A stretch of DNA of 64,000 nucleotides from contig JBAKBP010000761.1 in the NCBI GenBank assembly GCA_037953745.1, forward strand, positions 124,001 to 188,000, given 5' to 3'. Below, piece after piece: positions 41,579 through 52,570 of the stretch. Source of the DNA: Lithodes maja. Its lineage: Eukaryota; Arthropoda; Malacostraca; Decapoda; Lithodidae. The notes under the pieces were generated by a model. It searched no databases. It was not told where the DNA came from and saw only the letters and a program-made list of their open reading frames with translations. The translations under genes were made by a program, and so were the position numbers. Positions within the stretch are counted from its first letter, which is position 1. Every line of letters starts with the position of its first letter.

Positions 41579-42001
41579 ATTTTAGCAACGCGGTTGTAAT
41601 CTGGCCCAGACCGGCTAGACAGGCACACCCTCCCTTTCTCGTATCTCGCATGGCACTGAGAGGCTAGGGGTGGACTCAGACTGGCTTGGAGGGTCGGAGT
41701 TACACTCCTCCACCCTCCTCCCTCTCTCCCACTTGTCCTCCCATGAAAATACATGATAAATATTGGGAATAATAGAGAAAATACCTGATAATTGAGGAGG
41801 GGGGAAAAAGGGGGGGGGGGCACATGTGTAGGAGTGTTAGCAAGTAATGGAGGGAAATTATCTCACCTAAACACAAATTGCTTTGTTTTTAGTGCCACTG
41901 CGGTGTTTTCAATGTGTTTTTTTTAGGCCTAGGAGCTTAAGAGTCTTCCCACAGCCGCCCAGTAGGACCTCTTAAGAGTTTTCCCGCAGCTGCCGGGTTA
42001 A
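41579..42001 (-). mobile_element. MITE M4, right fragment
   Basis: It resumes the family M interior after DIRS-A and ends with two CTTAAGAG-type modules and GCAGCTGCCGGG before TTAA (41,998-42,001). M4 as a whole spans 20,660-42,001 and interrupts LINE-A. Confidence 0.85.
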
Positions 42002-42128
42002 GGGTCGCTCTAATGGTGATTTGATTTCATATCTTACTAACTCCTGGTCATCCTCCTTTCGGGACTTCGGTGAGACCTTTTCTATTGTGCTAGACATATC
42101 GAAGGCCTTCGATAGAGTCTAGCACAAA
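42002..42128 (+). pseudogene. LINE-A piece 2: RT palm fragment
   Basis: Read in the frame set by piece 1 and one TTAA, it gives KGRSNGDLISYLT, then ETFSIVLDISKAFDRV with the first catalytic aspartate, a stop in place of the conserved W, and H. It is then cut by DIRS-B. Confidence 0.88.
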
Positions 42129-42129
42129 T

Positions 42130-42439
42130 ATTTAATATTTATTAGTGGACCCTCCATCATTGACGATCTGCCTATTAGTATAATAGTCAACTTTCAAGCG
42201 CCCGCGGGTAGCCAGTTTGAAACAACCGCCTCGGGGAGAAAGAGTCCTAACATCATAAGTGCAACGCTAATTCTCTTATGGAATCGTCTTATGATTGGGG
42301 TACTCACTACGAAAAAACTTCGTAAAAAATAAAAAATAAAATTTACTTAAAACTTGTTATATTAGTGCTTTCCATCTCGGTGGATTTCTTGCGTGGATTC
42401 TATCCCTGACGCTGCTCTTAGAGACGCCATACTTCCTTC
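42130..42439 (+). repeat. DIRS-B left inverted terminal repeat
   Basis: ATTAGTGGACCCTCCATCATTG to about GCCATACTTCC mirrors 53,409-53,742 on the opposite strand, with more mismatches than the DIRS-A pair. Confidence 0.82.
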
Positions 42440-42826
42440 CTCTCCCTGCATTCATACCAAGTGGATGTGCGCGGCCTGTGCTCCGCCATATTCTTCGATC
42501 GCTCTCTTCTAGTGAGTCCTTGCTCATTTGTATATTATCTGAGTTGTATTGAACAGGTTTTTAGATTAGCTAGCACAGGCTACCCCATTGGTATGCCCAA
42601 AGGGAGTGTTAAAATAGGGTACTATTGTACAGGCGCCTACAAGTCCCCCAGGATCAGCGCCTCATGTGTATTTGTTTTTGTTTCTCTGCGCCTTAGCTCT
42701 GATTTAACTTACTAGTTAGGAGGCTAAAATATCCGCAGGAATATGCTTCAGGCCGTCTCTATGAGGCAGTTGCATTATCTTTATTAGCAGACGCCCTAGT
42801 TCAAGGGTTGTTGTTGTTGTTGTTCC

Positions 42827-43618
42827 CTAAGCTGCCTGGCCGAACAGCCCCGAGTCCTTAAGGAAGGCCATGGCCACGGTCGGGCTCTCCCACAGAGCTC
42901 TCAAATAGTGTAAATTGTGTTGTTGGCGTAAGTGGTTGTGTGAAATGCAGTCTTCTATGATGTGTTTTATGGTATGGGGTGCTGTGTTACAACCCGGGCA
43001 GGTGTCGACGACGGAGTCATCCAGTCTCTTCTGATAGCTCAGAAGAGCTGGATGGTGTCCGCATCTCAGCCTGACCAGGTGGACTCTGTCCTCGCGAGGA
43101 AGGGAGGATTCAGAAGGATGGATTTCGGGAGGTCGTGCTTGCAGCTGCGTGTTGTCTATGAGTGAGTGGATGGAACGGCGAGTGATATGAGTATGGATGT
43201 GCTTCCGGAAATTGGTTTGGGGTGGGCAGGGAGGGAGAGAAGACAGTATTTGTGTGTGATAGTGTGTACTGGGTGTTGTTTTGATATTTCTTGGTGTCTG
43301 TGGGTGTGTTGCCATGTAGTGTAGTGGGTGGTGTTGATTCGTGGAGGCTGCTGCCAGGAATTGAGTGCCTCTCATGTCTAGATGATCTTTGACTTTTAGG
43401 ACTTTGGTTTCTTGATGTAGGTGATCTGTGGGTGTAGTAGCTGTGCATCCTGTGATGATTTTAAGGGCTTTATTTTGAATAGTCTGTAAGGTCTTATGAT
43501 GTGTTTCAGCTAGGTTAGAAGCCCAGGCCGGGCTTGCGTATTCCATAACTGATCTTATGTATTGTTTGTAGACTGTGGTGGTGGTTTCTTTGTTTGTGTC
43601 CAAATTTCGTGTGGGCAA
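42827..43618 (-). pseudogene. LINE-C RT C-terminus with zinc knuckle
   Basis: The 263-codon frame includes the RT thumb (YIRSVMEYASPAWASNLAE, QNKALKIITG) and a C-terminal region with a C-x2-C-x8-H-x4-C knuckle (CPGCNTAPHTIKHIIEDC). This is placed after RT as in I, R1 and jockey-type LINEs. It ends 16 bases from the (AAC)n tail, so the 3' UTR is very short. A frame break near 43,620-43,830 separates it from the palm fragment. Confidence 0.85.
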
Positions 43619-43827
43619 GTGATCTGAGGGCGTTAAGTCTGGGTGTCAGTTTCTTTTTCGTGTTTGTGGTGTGCTGTTTGAATGTCATTTGGGTGTCGTA
43701 TGTTACTCCTAGGATTTTGTGTGTGTGTGTGTGTGTGTTAGGGGTGTGTTGTTTATGTTGAGTCCCGGGACGTAATCGTGCTCTCCTGTCCAGCTTGTGA
43801 GGAGGGTTGCAGTGGATTTAGCTGGGG

Positions 43828-44124
43828 CTAAATTGAGTCTTTTGTAGTGCACCATTCATGTAATGTGTCGAGATAGTCTTGAAGGAGTCTTGTTGCTGTG
43901 TCTGGGTTTTGGTGCGTGCTTGTGAGTGTTATGTCATCTGCGTAGGAGGCTATGGTTATTTGGGGTGAATTTGGTGTATTTATATCATGCATGTACAGAT
44001 TGAAGAGTGCGGGCGACAGGACGGATCCTTGCGGGACTCCGTTTGGGAAATTTCTAATGCTAGATGACTGACCGGCAAAAGATACGTGTGCACATCTGCC
44101 TGCTAAGAAGTTGGCCAGCAGGGT
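43828..44124 (-). pseudogene. LINE-C RT palm fragment
   Basis: It contains FPNGVPQGSVLSPALFNLYM and the catalytic SYADDITLTS, followed by LLQDYLDTLHEWC. Open reading extends into the flanking duplication only by chance. Confidence 0.85.
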
Positions 44125-45082
44125 TTCAAGGGTTGTCACACGTGGTGTGGAACCTTCTAGAGTCCGAGTCTGCGCTTCCCCTCTCTCGTGGGGCCCTCGC
44201 CAGTTGCTGCTGCAGTGTCTTCAGGAGGTAAGGTAACCAGCCAAGATGATGATTACTACGAGCCTCGTGGCCAGCCTCAGTAGGGGTCTCCATAGTGGGC
44301 TAGGGGTAATATTTTATTAATAAAATACAAATATGATACTATTGTAGCCCTAAGATGTATCCCTCGTTTTCGCATGTAATATTATTTTACATGTTAACAG
44401 GGAGTCAGGAGACGTCCTGATGGTGATGTGGGTTTTTGGAGGTGTTAACTTTCACAGATAAGTCAACACCTCTGAAAATTTTGGTTTGTTCTTTCCGGCG
44501 TGCTTTCTGTGTATCGAGGCCATTTTTCGCCTCGCAGGCGAGAAAGGAATGAACCAAATGTCCCAGCGTGGTGTGCTATACCACAGACTTCCCGGCGGAA
44601 ACGCTAATTCCTAAGGGAGTATCTCGGCCCGCCGAGTGAACTCGCCCAGACCGATAGCCTCACGCGGCATGACTTCTAACGTCCGGCGCATCAGTCAAGT
44701 GTGGCAATACTATCTTAACTAGTCCAAATAGTCAAGGGGATAGTAAAGGGCTAAGGTGTTAATGGGCCAGTGACACTTGTCACAGGTAAGAAGTTCAGGA
44801 ATTGAAAAACCCAAGTAGTTTTTCATTTTCAGGTCCAGCGGAAGGTTAGAGTAGCAGTGGCTATAGCTAATTTTCTGGCGGACTTGAGGTAGGATGTGTA
44901 AAACCTCTCGGATTTTCCTTATGAGCATTGATTCCTGGAAATTTTCTATTTCCAGATCACGACACATCGGTAGCAGCACAGGCAGCAGGTGAGGGGCCGA
45001 TCACGGCGGGGGGGGGGGGGGGGGATTTAATTTAGCTCCTCGCTTCACTCTATGCGCTACTCCTACCTGCTCTCTTTTACCA

Positions 45083-46909
45083 ATGTTCGCACATAAACTA
45101 TGCGTCAAGTGTGTGAAGTGCCTAGATAGATCACAGGGCCTCTGGGTGTCGAAGAAATGCGCTGTATGTTCGGAACTACGAGCGGCGCTGTTCGAGAAGA
45201 GAGATCACTCGTGTCTCGTGGCACTGAAGGAGATTAAGAACTTATATAATGTTTACGCTAAAGACGTTGCCCATAAGGCCTTGCACTGTGATGACGAAGC
45301 CCTTTGGGACCATCTTGTTATCAAATCTCCATCTTTAAAATTCACGCCGACTAAGTCGACTCCTAAACCGAAAGCTAAATCTAAAGTATTATCTAAAGAG
45401 CTAGTAAGTAGTAGTGAGAGTAGTGACAGTTCTGAGGCAACCCCCCCCAGCCGGCCGAAACGAGGACGTTCACCTTCACCTAGGACCCGGTCCCGGTCTA
45501 GGTCTCCTCACAGACAGTCCCGTCAATCTTCCGTCGAGACGTCATCTAGGTCGCAGAAAAGACGGAAAGAGGATTCGGTAACTTCGACCCCCAAATCAGT
45601 GACAGGACAAAAAAGTGCCCCGCGGATGAGACGCAGTCGCGGCACCGGCCATCGCCGGGGTCACGGCCACTTCCCTCCACCTCTACCTCCACAGGTCCTA
45701 ACGTCCAATCTGGCAACTTGGAGGTAGGGACGGAGGGGACTGAGTCGAATCCCAGGGATGTACCTAGGGAATCTTTAAGTGAACCACAGGAATTTAACTT
45801 TGCCATACTCAAATTAAACTTTTCTGTACCACGAAGGGGTCCCCTGATAGTGTCACAGAGGGTATTGGCGGAACAGTACAGGGGCTTTCCGACCAGTACA
45901 CAACAAAATTATGACAATTCCCAGGTGAGTGAAATAATACCGGACTCCCAACCACCCGCTAATCAGGGTCGGGGCGTCTGGAGACATTCAGAACCCTCAC
46001 AGGTACAACCTATAATTCTTAATCAGGACACGACTAGGGAACGTGATAACGTAGAAACAATACCCTCTTCGGTACCAGATTTAGTTTGGCCATTGAACGA
46101 TCAAGTATCTGTAACACGGCAACAAACACCGGAAATTGTAAAACTACCGGAGGAGCCAGAGGACATTGAACTGCCCTCGGCACAACCAGGGCCTAATGAA
46201 TCAGGACCTAATGAACCAGGACCTAATGAGGAAGGGTCTGAAGAAGGTTCTGAGTTTTCCAGGGGGTCTCATAGTAAATGTTTGACAACAGGTGACCTTA
46301 ATGATAAATTACACAAGGTCATGCGCCAGTACCATATCCCTACGTCTCAGGTTCCTTCCACTACCACTCCGGTAGCTTCCCCGATCGAGTCAACAGTGCG
46401 GCCATTAGAACCAACCGGAGTTAGACCTCCCAATAATTCAGTTCCCCCTCTTAACGTCAATCCGGCGAACATCACAGCAAGTGGCACGACAGTGCCTGCC
46501 TCCTTGACAACCACTAACGTTCGGGTTATAACGGACATTACTCCTCCCCCTCTCGATAAGTGCCCACATAGGAGAGGCCTATGCCTCTCTTGTATGGGCC
46601 ACATTGTTCATGGGTCCCTGCTATTGCGAAGAACCCACACATGGCACAACCGACTGTATCGGGGGAGCTTCCGGTCCCTAGTGAATGAACCATAGAAGTA
46701 AGAGCAAGAAACTTAGAGCTAAAAATGTACAAGGGCAATTATTGGATGTTACGATTAAGGCTATACCTAATGTATATTCTTCTGACTTTTTCGTATACTC
46801 TGCTACTCCGGCATTACCTCCTGCCTCAGCTGCACGACTCTTTGCGGATTGGACAAAGTCTGACGGCGTGAATGATATAAAATCAGTCAACTCAATAACG
46901 CAGGAATAG
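45083..46909 (+). pseudogene. DIRS-B ORF1 (Gag-like), 5' part
   Basis: It has the same order as DIRS-A ORF1: C-x2-C pairs (LCVKCVKCLD, CAVCSEL), YAKDVAHKALHCDDEALWDHL, lysine-rich segment and SR-like segment (SRSRSPHRQSRQSS). A frame break near 45,715 leads to a long proline/glutamate-rich middle with a short GPNE repeat (46,190-46,230) and TTTNVRVITDITPPPLDK. Further breaks lie near 46,560 and 46,690. Upstream codons in the same frame before 45,083 probably belong to the protein. The last block reaches a stop at 46,909, just before the short retroposon. Confidence 0.8.
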
Positions 46910-47029
46910 GATACAATCCCGGTGCTAGATCAGAGTCACAATCCAGTCCTGCAGGTGGAGCAGGTAGGTGTGGGCCCGTAGGTGGACTGGGAAGCTGAGG
47001 CGCAACAATTCGCAGCTACCATTACCTCA

Positions 47030-47445
47030 TGGTGATGGGCTGGTCTATCAGAGTGAGAACTGAGCGATCTCTGCCATACCCATAGCTTACTCTGACTGTT
47101 CCTTTTACTTATATATTTTCTAGATCTCAAGTGACGGCATCTCTTCCGTGGATTGATCTCCCAATCTACCAAGATTGGAAGCCAAAGCATCACATTTTTC
47201 CTTTGCCCCTCAACTTTCTCTTCATAATTGCTGAGGGGCACAGGGCCCTGGGTGGGGCTTTGGTTTCCCAGGCGTTTCCGCACCCTCCTCAGCTCCCCGC
47301 CATGGAGTGGCTTCGGTCACCCAGGCTTTATTGTGGTCGGCAGGGAGGGTTCTGTAGGGGCGCTCGGTTATGGCCTTGGCCTTGCTTGGGGCCTTGGGGC
47401 TGTTCGGCCAGGCAGCTTGGGGAACAACAACAACAAACAACAACA
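47030..47445 (+). mobile_element. Short retroposon sharing LINE-C's 3' end
   Basis: The insert of about 416 bp is flanked by ACCATTACCTCA (47,018-47,029) and ACCATTATCTCA (47,446-47,457). Its last about 80 bases (GGGGCTGTTCGGCCAGGCAG, then (AAC)n) match the LINE-C 3' end. The 5' part is not recognisable as LINE-C coding sequence and I see no clear tRNA-type promoter boxes. It is either a SINE that borrows the LINE tail or a rearranged truncated LINE. Confidence 0.72.
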
Positions 47446-47457
47446 ACCATTATCTCA

Positions 47458-47811
47458 AAATCCTCCCACCAAATTCCTCAAGAAACCCATTCGTGGTTCT
47501 CTTTACCCATCAATAAGGCTGGAGGGGTGTCCCCTGCTCTGTTTGAATTCCTTTTGGCTCCCAAACTGTCCCTTGATGATTTGCAGGACCCCTTTTCTAC
47601 TCCCCCTCCAGCCCACTTGGATAGAGACTTCAAATTGCAAAACAAAGCATATAGACTTTTCTCACAATTCCTTTTAAGTCGCCAGATAGCCCAGTCACTC
47701 ACGAGGACCATATCAGCCATTTCTGATCAGAATGTAAGGAAGGCCACGGAATTGTCCCGGCGGCTTCTATTGCAAAATTCAATTCAGTCCCTAGGTGATA
47801 TCTGAATAGCC
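47458..47811 (+). pseudogene. DIRS-B ORF1, middle part
   Basis: It continues ORF1 after the retroposon: SKSSHQIPQETHSWFSLPINK, HLDRDFKLQNKAYRLFSQFL and ATELSRRLLLQNSIQSLGDI. A stop at 47,803 precedes MITE M6. DIRS-A has arginine at the matching codon, so this is a point change. Confidence 0.85.
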
Positions 47812-48455
47812 TTAACCTAAGAAGTGCGCATGGGGGGTATGAGACACCACACTCCTGTGCTGACATATTTGAGCTGTTCCCATCACTAACATCATTATTT
47901 TACCATAAATAGCATTAATACTTATCCATATGTGCCTATTATAGGTTGATTATAAAGGTATTAACCTGTTACAACAATAAAACAAGTGGAAACAGTGTTT
48001 GGATGGTCAAAATCGGCGATACAGGCCGGGAGTTACATAATGTATGGCTGAGGCAACCTCCCTGCCCTCCACCCCTCCCCTTGTCTGGAGAGACACTGTT
48101 CCTCAATAGTCTCTCTCTCGCTCTTTACCACGCTTGGTAACATTGATGACAATGCCCTGCTACCAACTCGCTAATGTTAGCACGAAAATTAACCACAGAA
48201 TAAGGGAATAACAGGGAAAATAGGTGATAACTGAAGGAGGGGAGGAAAGTGGGGAAGGAGGAGAGGTGGAGGAGTGATATTTGGCATGGCCCAGGGGCAA
48301 AAAAAAAAAAAATAAAAAAAAAAATAAAAAAAAAATAAAAAATTGGGGGGGGGGGGGGGGAGTTTTAAATTGATTTTTTTTTTCCTTACTCTTAAGAGTC
48401 TTCCCGCAGTCCGCCGTGGGAACTCTTAAGAGTCTCCCCGCAGTTCCTGGGTTAA
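47812..48455 (-). mobile_element. MITE M6 (family M)
   Basis: TTAA at 47,812-47,815 and 48,452-48,455 bound a 636-bp insert, close in sequence to M1 and M2 but reversed. Long A/AT and G runs lie at 48,299-48,360. Removing M6 and one TTAA restores the DIRS ORF1 codons ALMEAVRARQDL, matched in DIRS-A. Confidence 0.93.
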
Positions 48456-48886
48456 TGGAGGCTGTTCGTGCTCGCCAGGACTTGAGGGTGTACATGGTAA
48501 AGAAGTTACCGGAAGACATTGGTCGCCGGGTAACTCTTTCCCCTGTCTTAACTACCTCATTACTAAACTTAGACACATGGAGAGCAGTATACAATATGGT
48601 AGATAGCTTAAAGCAGAGTACCTCCCAGCCAAAGAAGGAGCCTTTCAAAAAGCCATACTCCAAACCAAAAGGTGGAGGTAAGTCTCACTCTACCAGTGCT
48701 AAGCAGTCCTTTCAGGACCTCAGGTCTCCCCAACAGCAGGGAGGTACTCAGCACAAGCAGAAACAGGGCAAACCATCAGGCAAGTGGAATAACAGAAATA
48801 AGTCACAACACAAGCCTCATCAGGGAACGACGCCTGCCAAAACCAGTCAGCCGTCTACCTCTGCCCCGCCACCACCAAAAAACTAG
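48456..48886 (+). pseudogene. DIRS-B ORF1, 3' part
   Basis: It reads EAVRARQDLRVYMVKKLPED, IGRRVTLSPVL and a basic proline/glutamine-rich tail ending PPPPKN, as in DIRS-A. No break occurs within it. Confidence 0.88.
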
Positions 48887-49110
48887 TCAGTCAAACTCTC
48901 TCTCTCCCGGGGCCTACCAAAGGCGAGTTGGATTCGAGAGTAGTTCTGCCGGACAAACCCAGTCAAGCGACTGGATCATTCCAGGCATGTCGCCGAGCCT
49001 GGCCCCGGCGGACTTGGGCACGGACAGTGGTAAGCAAGGAAATAACTTGGAGGTGGCTCCGCTGACCTCGTTTACGTCAAACTCGACAAGTCAATCATGT
49101 TTCTTTAGAG

Positions 49111-50736
49111 GTGGAGTCACTTAGTCTAAGAAATGATCACCAAGCATGTCATTGTTCCGGTAGATCCAGCTTGCCATGTTTTCACTTCCATACTTTTTCT
49201 AGTGCCAAAGAGGGACAGTGTGCAGATGCGACCAGTAGTAGATCTCTCGTGTCTGAACACACACATTCACAATGTGCCTTCAGGATGCTCACAGTGAATC
49301 AAATCAGGCTCACCCTCCCACCGCAAGGCTGGATGTGTTCACTAGACCTGACAGACGCCTACTGGCATGTCCCCATAAACAAAAGGTTCCAAAAATTCCT
49401 CACCTTGAGGATCAGGCAAGAGACTTATGTCTTTCAGAGATTGCCATTCGGTTTGAACCTGGCACTGAGAATATTCACAAAATTAGTCCGGCAGGCCCTT
49501 ATGCTAATGTTAGCTCAGGGGATCAAGGTGTTGTGGTACCTAGACGAATGGCTGGTAGTGGCAGAGTCAGAGAGTTTATGTCATATCCATGTCAACCAAG
49601 TAATAAATAATGTACAAACCCTAGGGTTCAAGGTCAACCTGGCAAAGTCGCACCTTGTCCCCACACGGGTGATTCAGTGGATAGGGCTGGTCTGGGACAC
49701 AGCCAATCTTACTCTCAGTCAGAGTGTGGACAACCGCAACAGATTTAGCAGGAAATGGTTTCGGTTTCTCCACAGTCTGAACACGACGAGGAGGACATGG
49801 GAATCCCTGGTCGGTTCTCTCAACTGGATCCAACTAACTGTGAAGTTGGGGCGGTTGAAAGTAAAGAGATTAATTTTGGAAGGCAACAAATTTTTCCCAC
49901 TCATGTTGGAGGGAAAATTATGGACCATTCCTCCGTTAATTCACAACTTACTGTCGGTCTGGGCAAGGAAGGAAACATTGCACTCAATAATGACGTGGGT
50001 TTCTCCCCCACCTACGGTATGGGTAGATACAGATGCTTCAGGGACGATAGGCTGGGGATATCAGTCAAACCTAGGCCACCAGGGTCAAGGTCTTTGGTCC
50101 CAAGACGAGAACTTTCATATCAACAAACAAGAACTTCTAGTCCCTTTGTTTTTCCTTCAAACGCACGGCTCTTCATTACAGGGGAAATCAATAGCTTTTC
50201 GAATGGATAATTTGAACGCGGTACACTGCATTCAAAAGCAAGGGTCAACGAGGTCTCGGAAGTTACTAGAGTTGTCGGAAGAGATCTTTGCTCTGGCCGA
50301 AATGTTGAGCATTCATCTCCATGCATCTTACCTCCCGGGCGTGGCGAACGTCTGGGCAGACGCTCTGTCCCGGAGACAGAGCACCAGAGTAGAATGGGCA
50401 CTCAAGCAAAACATCTTCAACGAGATGATTGCAGAGCCATACCATCCACAAGTGGATCTATTCGCGTCCGAGGGAAACCACAGACTCCCTCTCTTCCTAA
50501 CTCGCCGGGAAATTACCTCGGCGGGGGGTCCAAACGTATTGTTGGAGGACTGGAACAAATGGAAGTCCATCTATCTTTTTCCGCCTCCAGACTCCTCACT
50601 CATGTGTCAAGTAGTTCACAAACTACGGGGTTACCGGGGCTTAGTCTCGATGATCGCGAAACTTTGGCCAGCCCAGGTGTGGTACCACCAGTTGAAAACA
50701 TGGTGCGAGAACCCGGTGTCACTCCCGGTCTCGTAA
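49111..50736 (+). pseudogene. DIRS-B reverse transcriptase-RNase H, active-site mutant
   Basis: The continuous 541-codon frame includes RT and RNase H. Clear blocks are CSLDLTDAYWHVPI, RLPFGLNLALRIFTK, WYLDEWLVV (Y143), WIGLVWDTANLTLSQ, VWVDTDASGTIGWGY, FRMDNLNAVHCIQKQG, LPGVANVWADALSRR and QVDLFASEGNH. The second aspartate of the YLDD active site, essential in RTs, is glutamate here, so polymerase activity should be lost although the frame stays open. The N-terminal RT block reads in another frame near 49,111-49,270, because frame breaks lie there. The stop at 50,736 precedes a shift before the recombinase. Confidence 0.88.
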
Positions 50737-50820
50737 TTCCACTTGGAGACAATTGGCAACCTAGAGACCTCGCTGACTTTTGCCTTCTGGACATTCAAAA
50801 TGCCAAATGGTTGACTCAGT

Positions 50821-51288
50821 ATGGAGAGAGTTACAAATAAAAGTCTTAATCAGTATACTATGTCTGCCAGGAGACAGTATCAGTCTCATTGGAAAACATT
50901 CACAACCTGGATAATAGAAACGGCGCAAACAGACTCATCAGTAGCGTTGGTCTTTAAGTACTTAGACTATTTGTTTGAACAAAAGCGCTTTTCTGTAGTT
51001 ACAACCAGGCTTCTTATGGGTAAACAGCACAGGTACTCGCATCACGAGAAGGAAATTAGCTTCTTTACTCGTAGAAGTCATTAGGGAAAGTAATCCCGGT
51101 GTAGTGGGCAGAGCCCATGATATCAGAAAGTGGGCCGTCTCTCTCAGATTTTTTACAAAACTATTCAATTGAGGACATAGCTAACACTAAATTGTGGGCC
51201 TCCAACCATACTTTCTTGACGCGATACCTGTCTGTGGCTCTGGATAAGCCAAAGCTAACCTGTGTGGCGTTACGGCAGCGGGTCTAGT
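50821..51288 (+). pseudogene. DIRS-B tyrosine recombinase, internally deleted
   Basis: The N-terminal part (SARRQYQSHWKTFTTWI, KYLDYLFEQKRFSVVT) matches DIRS-A. At about 51,003 it jumps to sequence equivalent to DIRS-A 38,470 onward. This deletes about 480 bases, including the first catalytic arginine box. Later parts keep the HxxR region (HDIRKWAVSLRF, in another frame) and the NHTFLTRYL tyrosine block. It is inactive. Confidence 0.82.
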
Positions 51289-51406
51289 TAGTCCATGTAC
51301 TATTAATAATTAAGTTTAATCTTAAAGGAGAAAAAGGATTGGGGGGGGGGGGGGTTGCTGGTAAGCCCAAAAGACCCCTAGAGCCCCTCCGCCAGATGAT
51401 GTATTT
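51289..51406 (+). other. DIRS-B 3' noncoding region, first part, with poly-G
   Basis: A run of 14 G (51,341-51,354) sits about 55 bases after the recombinase stop, in the same place as in DIRS-A. It is cut by LINE-D shortly after CTCCGCCAGATGATG. Confidence 0.75.
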
Positions 51407-51433
51407 ACCTAATTGTAGTTTACAGGAGTTGAG

Positions 51434-51967
51434 CTAAGCTCGTGTTGTCCTGTCTCTCGGTCTACTTTCATCCAATTTTGTCTTGAAAATATGGATGTTC
51501 CTTGCCCCTACCACCTCCTCCTCCAGCCTATTCCATTTGTCAATACATCTATAGGGGAAGCTAAACTTCCTGATATTGTTCTTGCAGGTGGGTCTTTTTA
51601 CTTTGTAGCTGTGGCCTCTAGTTATTCCTGTATCCATAATTATTATATCCTCCCTATCCAGCCTCTCCAGCCCTCGGGTGCATTTGTACATCATTATCAT
51701 GTCTCCCCTTTCTCTCCTCTCTTTTAGACTTGGTAGATTTAGTTTGTCTAACCTCCCTTCATATGGCAGTTCTCTGAGACTTGGAACCAATCTAGTAACT
51801 GCTCTCTGGATTCTTTCTAACTTGTGAATATGCTTCTTAAGATGCGGGGACCACACCACTGCTGCATACTCCAATCTTGGTCTAATCATACTTTTTATCA
51901 TTTTCGCTAACATGTTCTCATCCAAGTAGTTCAGAGCAACTTTCATATTCCCGGCTATTGCATACAT
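51434..51967 (-). pseudogene. LINE-D RT C-terminus
   Basis: The 177-codon frame includes MIRPRLEYAAVVWSP, LERIQRAVTRLVPSL, RLDKLNLPSLKERRERGD and CIDKWNRLEEEVV. These are the C-terminal blocks of CR1/L2-type RTs, clearly related to the LINE-1 C-terminus though a different family. Confidence 0.88.
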
Positions 51968-52212
51968 TCCGCTAAAGAGCTTGTTAATTATGTTTCTCTG
52001 GCGACAAGTTATCTTGTATAATCAACCCTAAATCCTATTCTTTTTCGGCCTTGCTAATTATATTATCTCCCATCCTGTACTCCCAATTTGGTCTATTCAC
52101 ATTTCTTCCCATATCTAACACATGACATTTACTTATATTAAATTTCATTTTCCACTTGGTGCTCCATTCGTATATTTGATCTAAATCCCCTTGCAGCTCC
52201 TCACAACTACTT

Positions 52213-52449
52213 TTATTTTGTATTTTGTCTCATAATTTTTACGTCATCTGCAAACATTGACATGTAGGAGTTTATGCCTATCGGCAGGTCATTCACGTAC
52301 ATAAGGAACATGAGAGGTGCCAACACTGATCCCTGTGGCACACCACTCTCAACTTTCCGCCACGATGAGTAAGTTCCTCTAATGTTGGTCCTCATTTCCC
52401 TATCTGTTAAATTGCTCTCCATCCATTTCAACAAACTCCCCTGACACAT
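52213..52449 (-). pseudogene. LINE-D RT palm fragment
   Basis: It contains VESGVPQGSVLAPLMFLMYV, NDLPIGINS and the catalytic FADDVKIMR. Upstream, 52,450-52,562 continues in other frames with a DKVPHKRLLSKL-like palm sequence. Confidence 0.85.
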
Positions 52450-52570
52450 CCTATCATCTCAAGCTTAGATAACAATCTCTTATGTGGTACCTTATCGAAT
52501 GCTTTGAAAAGGTCTAAGTAGATGCAGTCCACCCACCCGCCTCTTTCTTGCAGTACATCTATGTGATAAG

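Larger units (their letters stand above)
42811..44124 (-). mobile_element. LINE-C: 5'-truncated LINE with (AAC)n tail
   Basis: A perfect 11-bp duplication TTCAAGGGTTG flanks it (42,800-42,810 and 44,125-44,135). On the minus strand the element ends in (AAC)n instead of poly-A. DIRS-A carries the uninterrupted site near 24,130-24,150. Truncation is inside RT. A TG microsatellite lies at about 43,720-43,738. Confidence 0.93.
42440..45082 (+). other. DIRS-B 5' leader (LINE-C inside)
   Basis: The leader is homologous to DIRS-A 23,778-25,096. LINE-C occupies 42,811-44,124. A run of 17 G (45,008-45,024) lies just before ORF1, matching the 15-G run in DIRS-A. Confidence 0.7.
51407..52562 (-). mobile_element. 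LINE-D: 5'-truncated CR1/L2-group LINE
   Basis: The minus-strand fragment contains RT palm and C-terminus and ends near CTACAATTAGGTAAATAC. DIRS-A sequence (GAGATGTGATAAATCACGAG) shows the approximate empty site, but the target duplication is short or degraded (ATGT at best), so ends are accurate to a few bases. Coding is broken between the two blocks listed separately. Confidence 0.8.
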
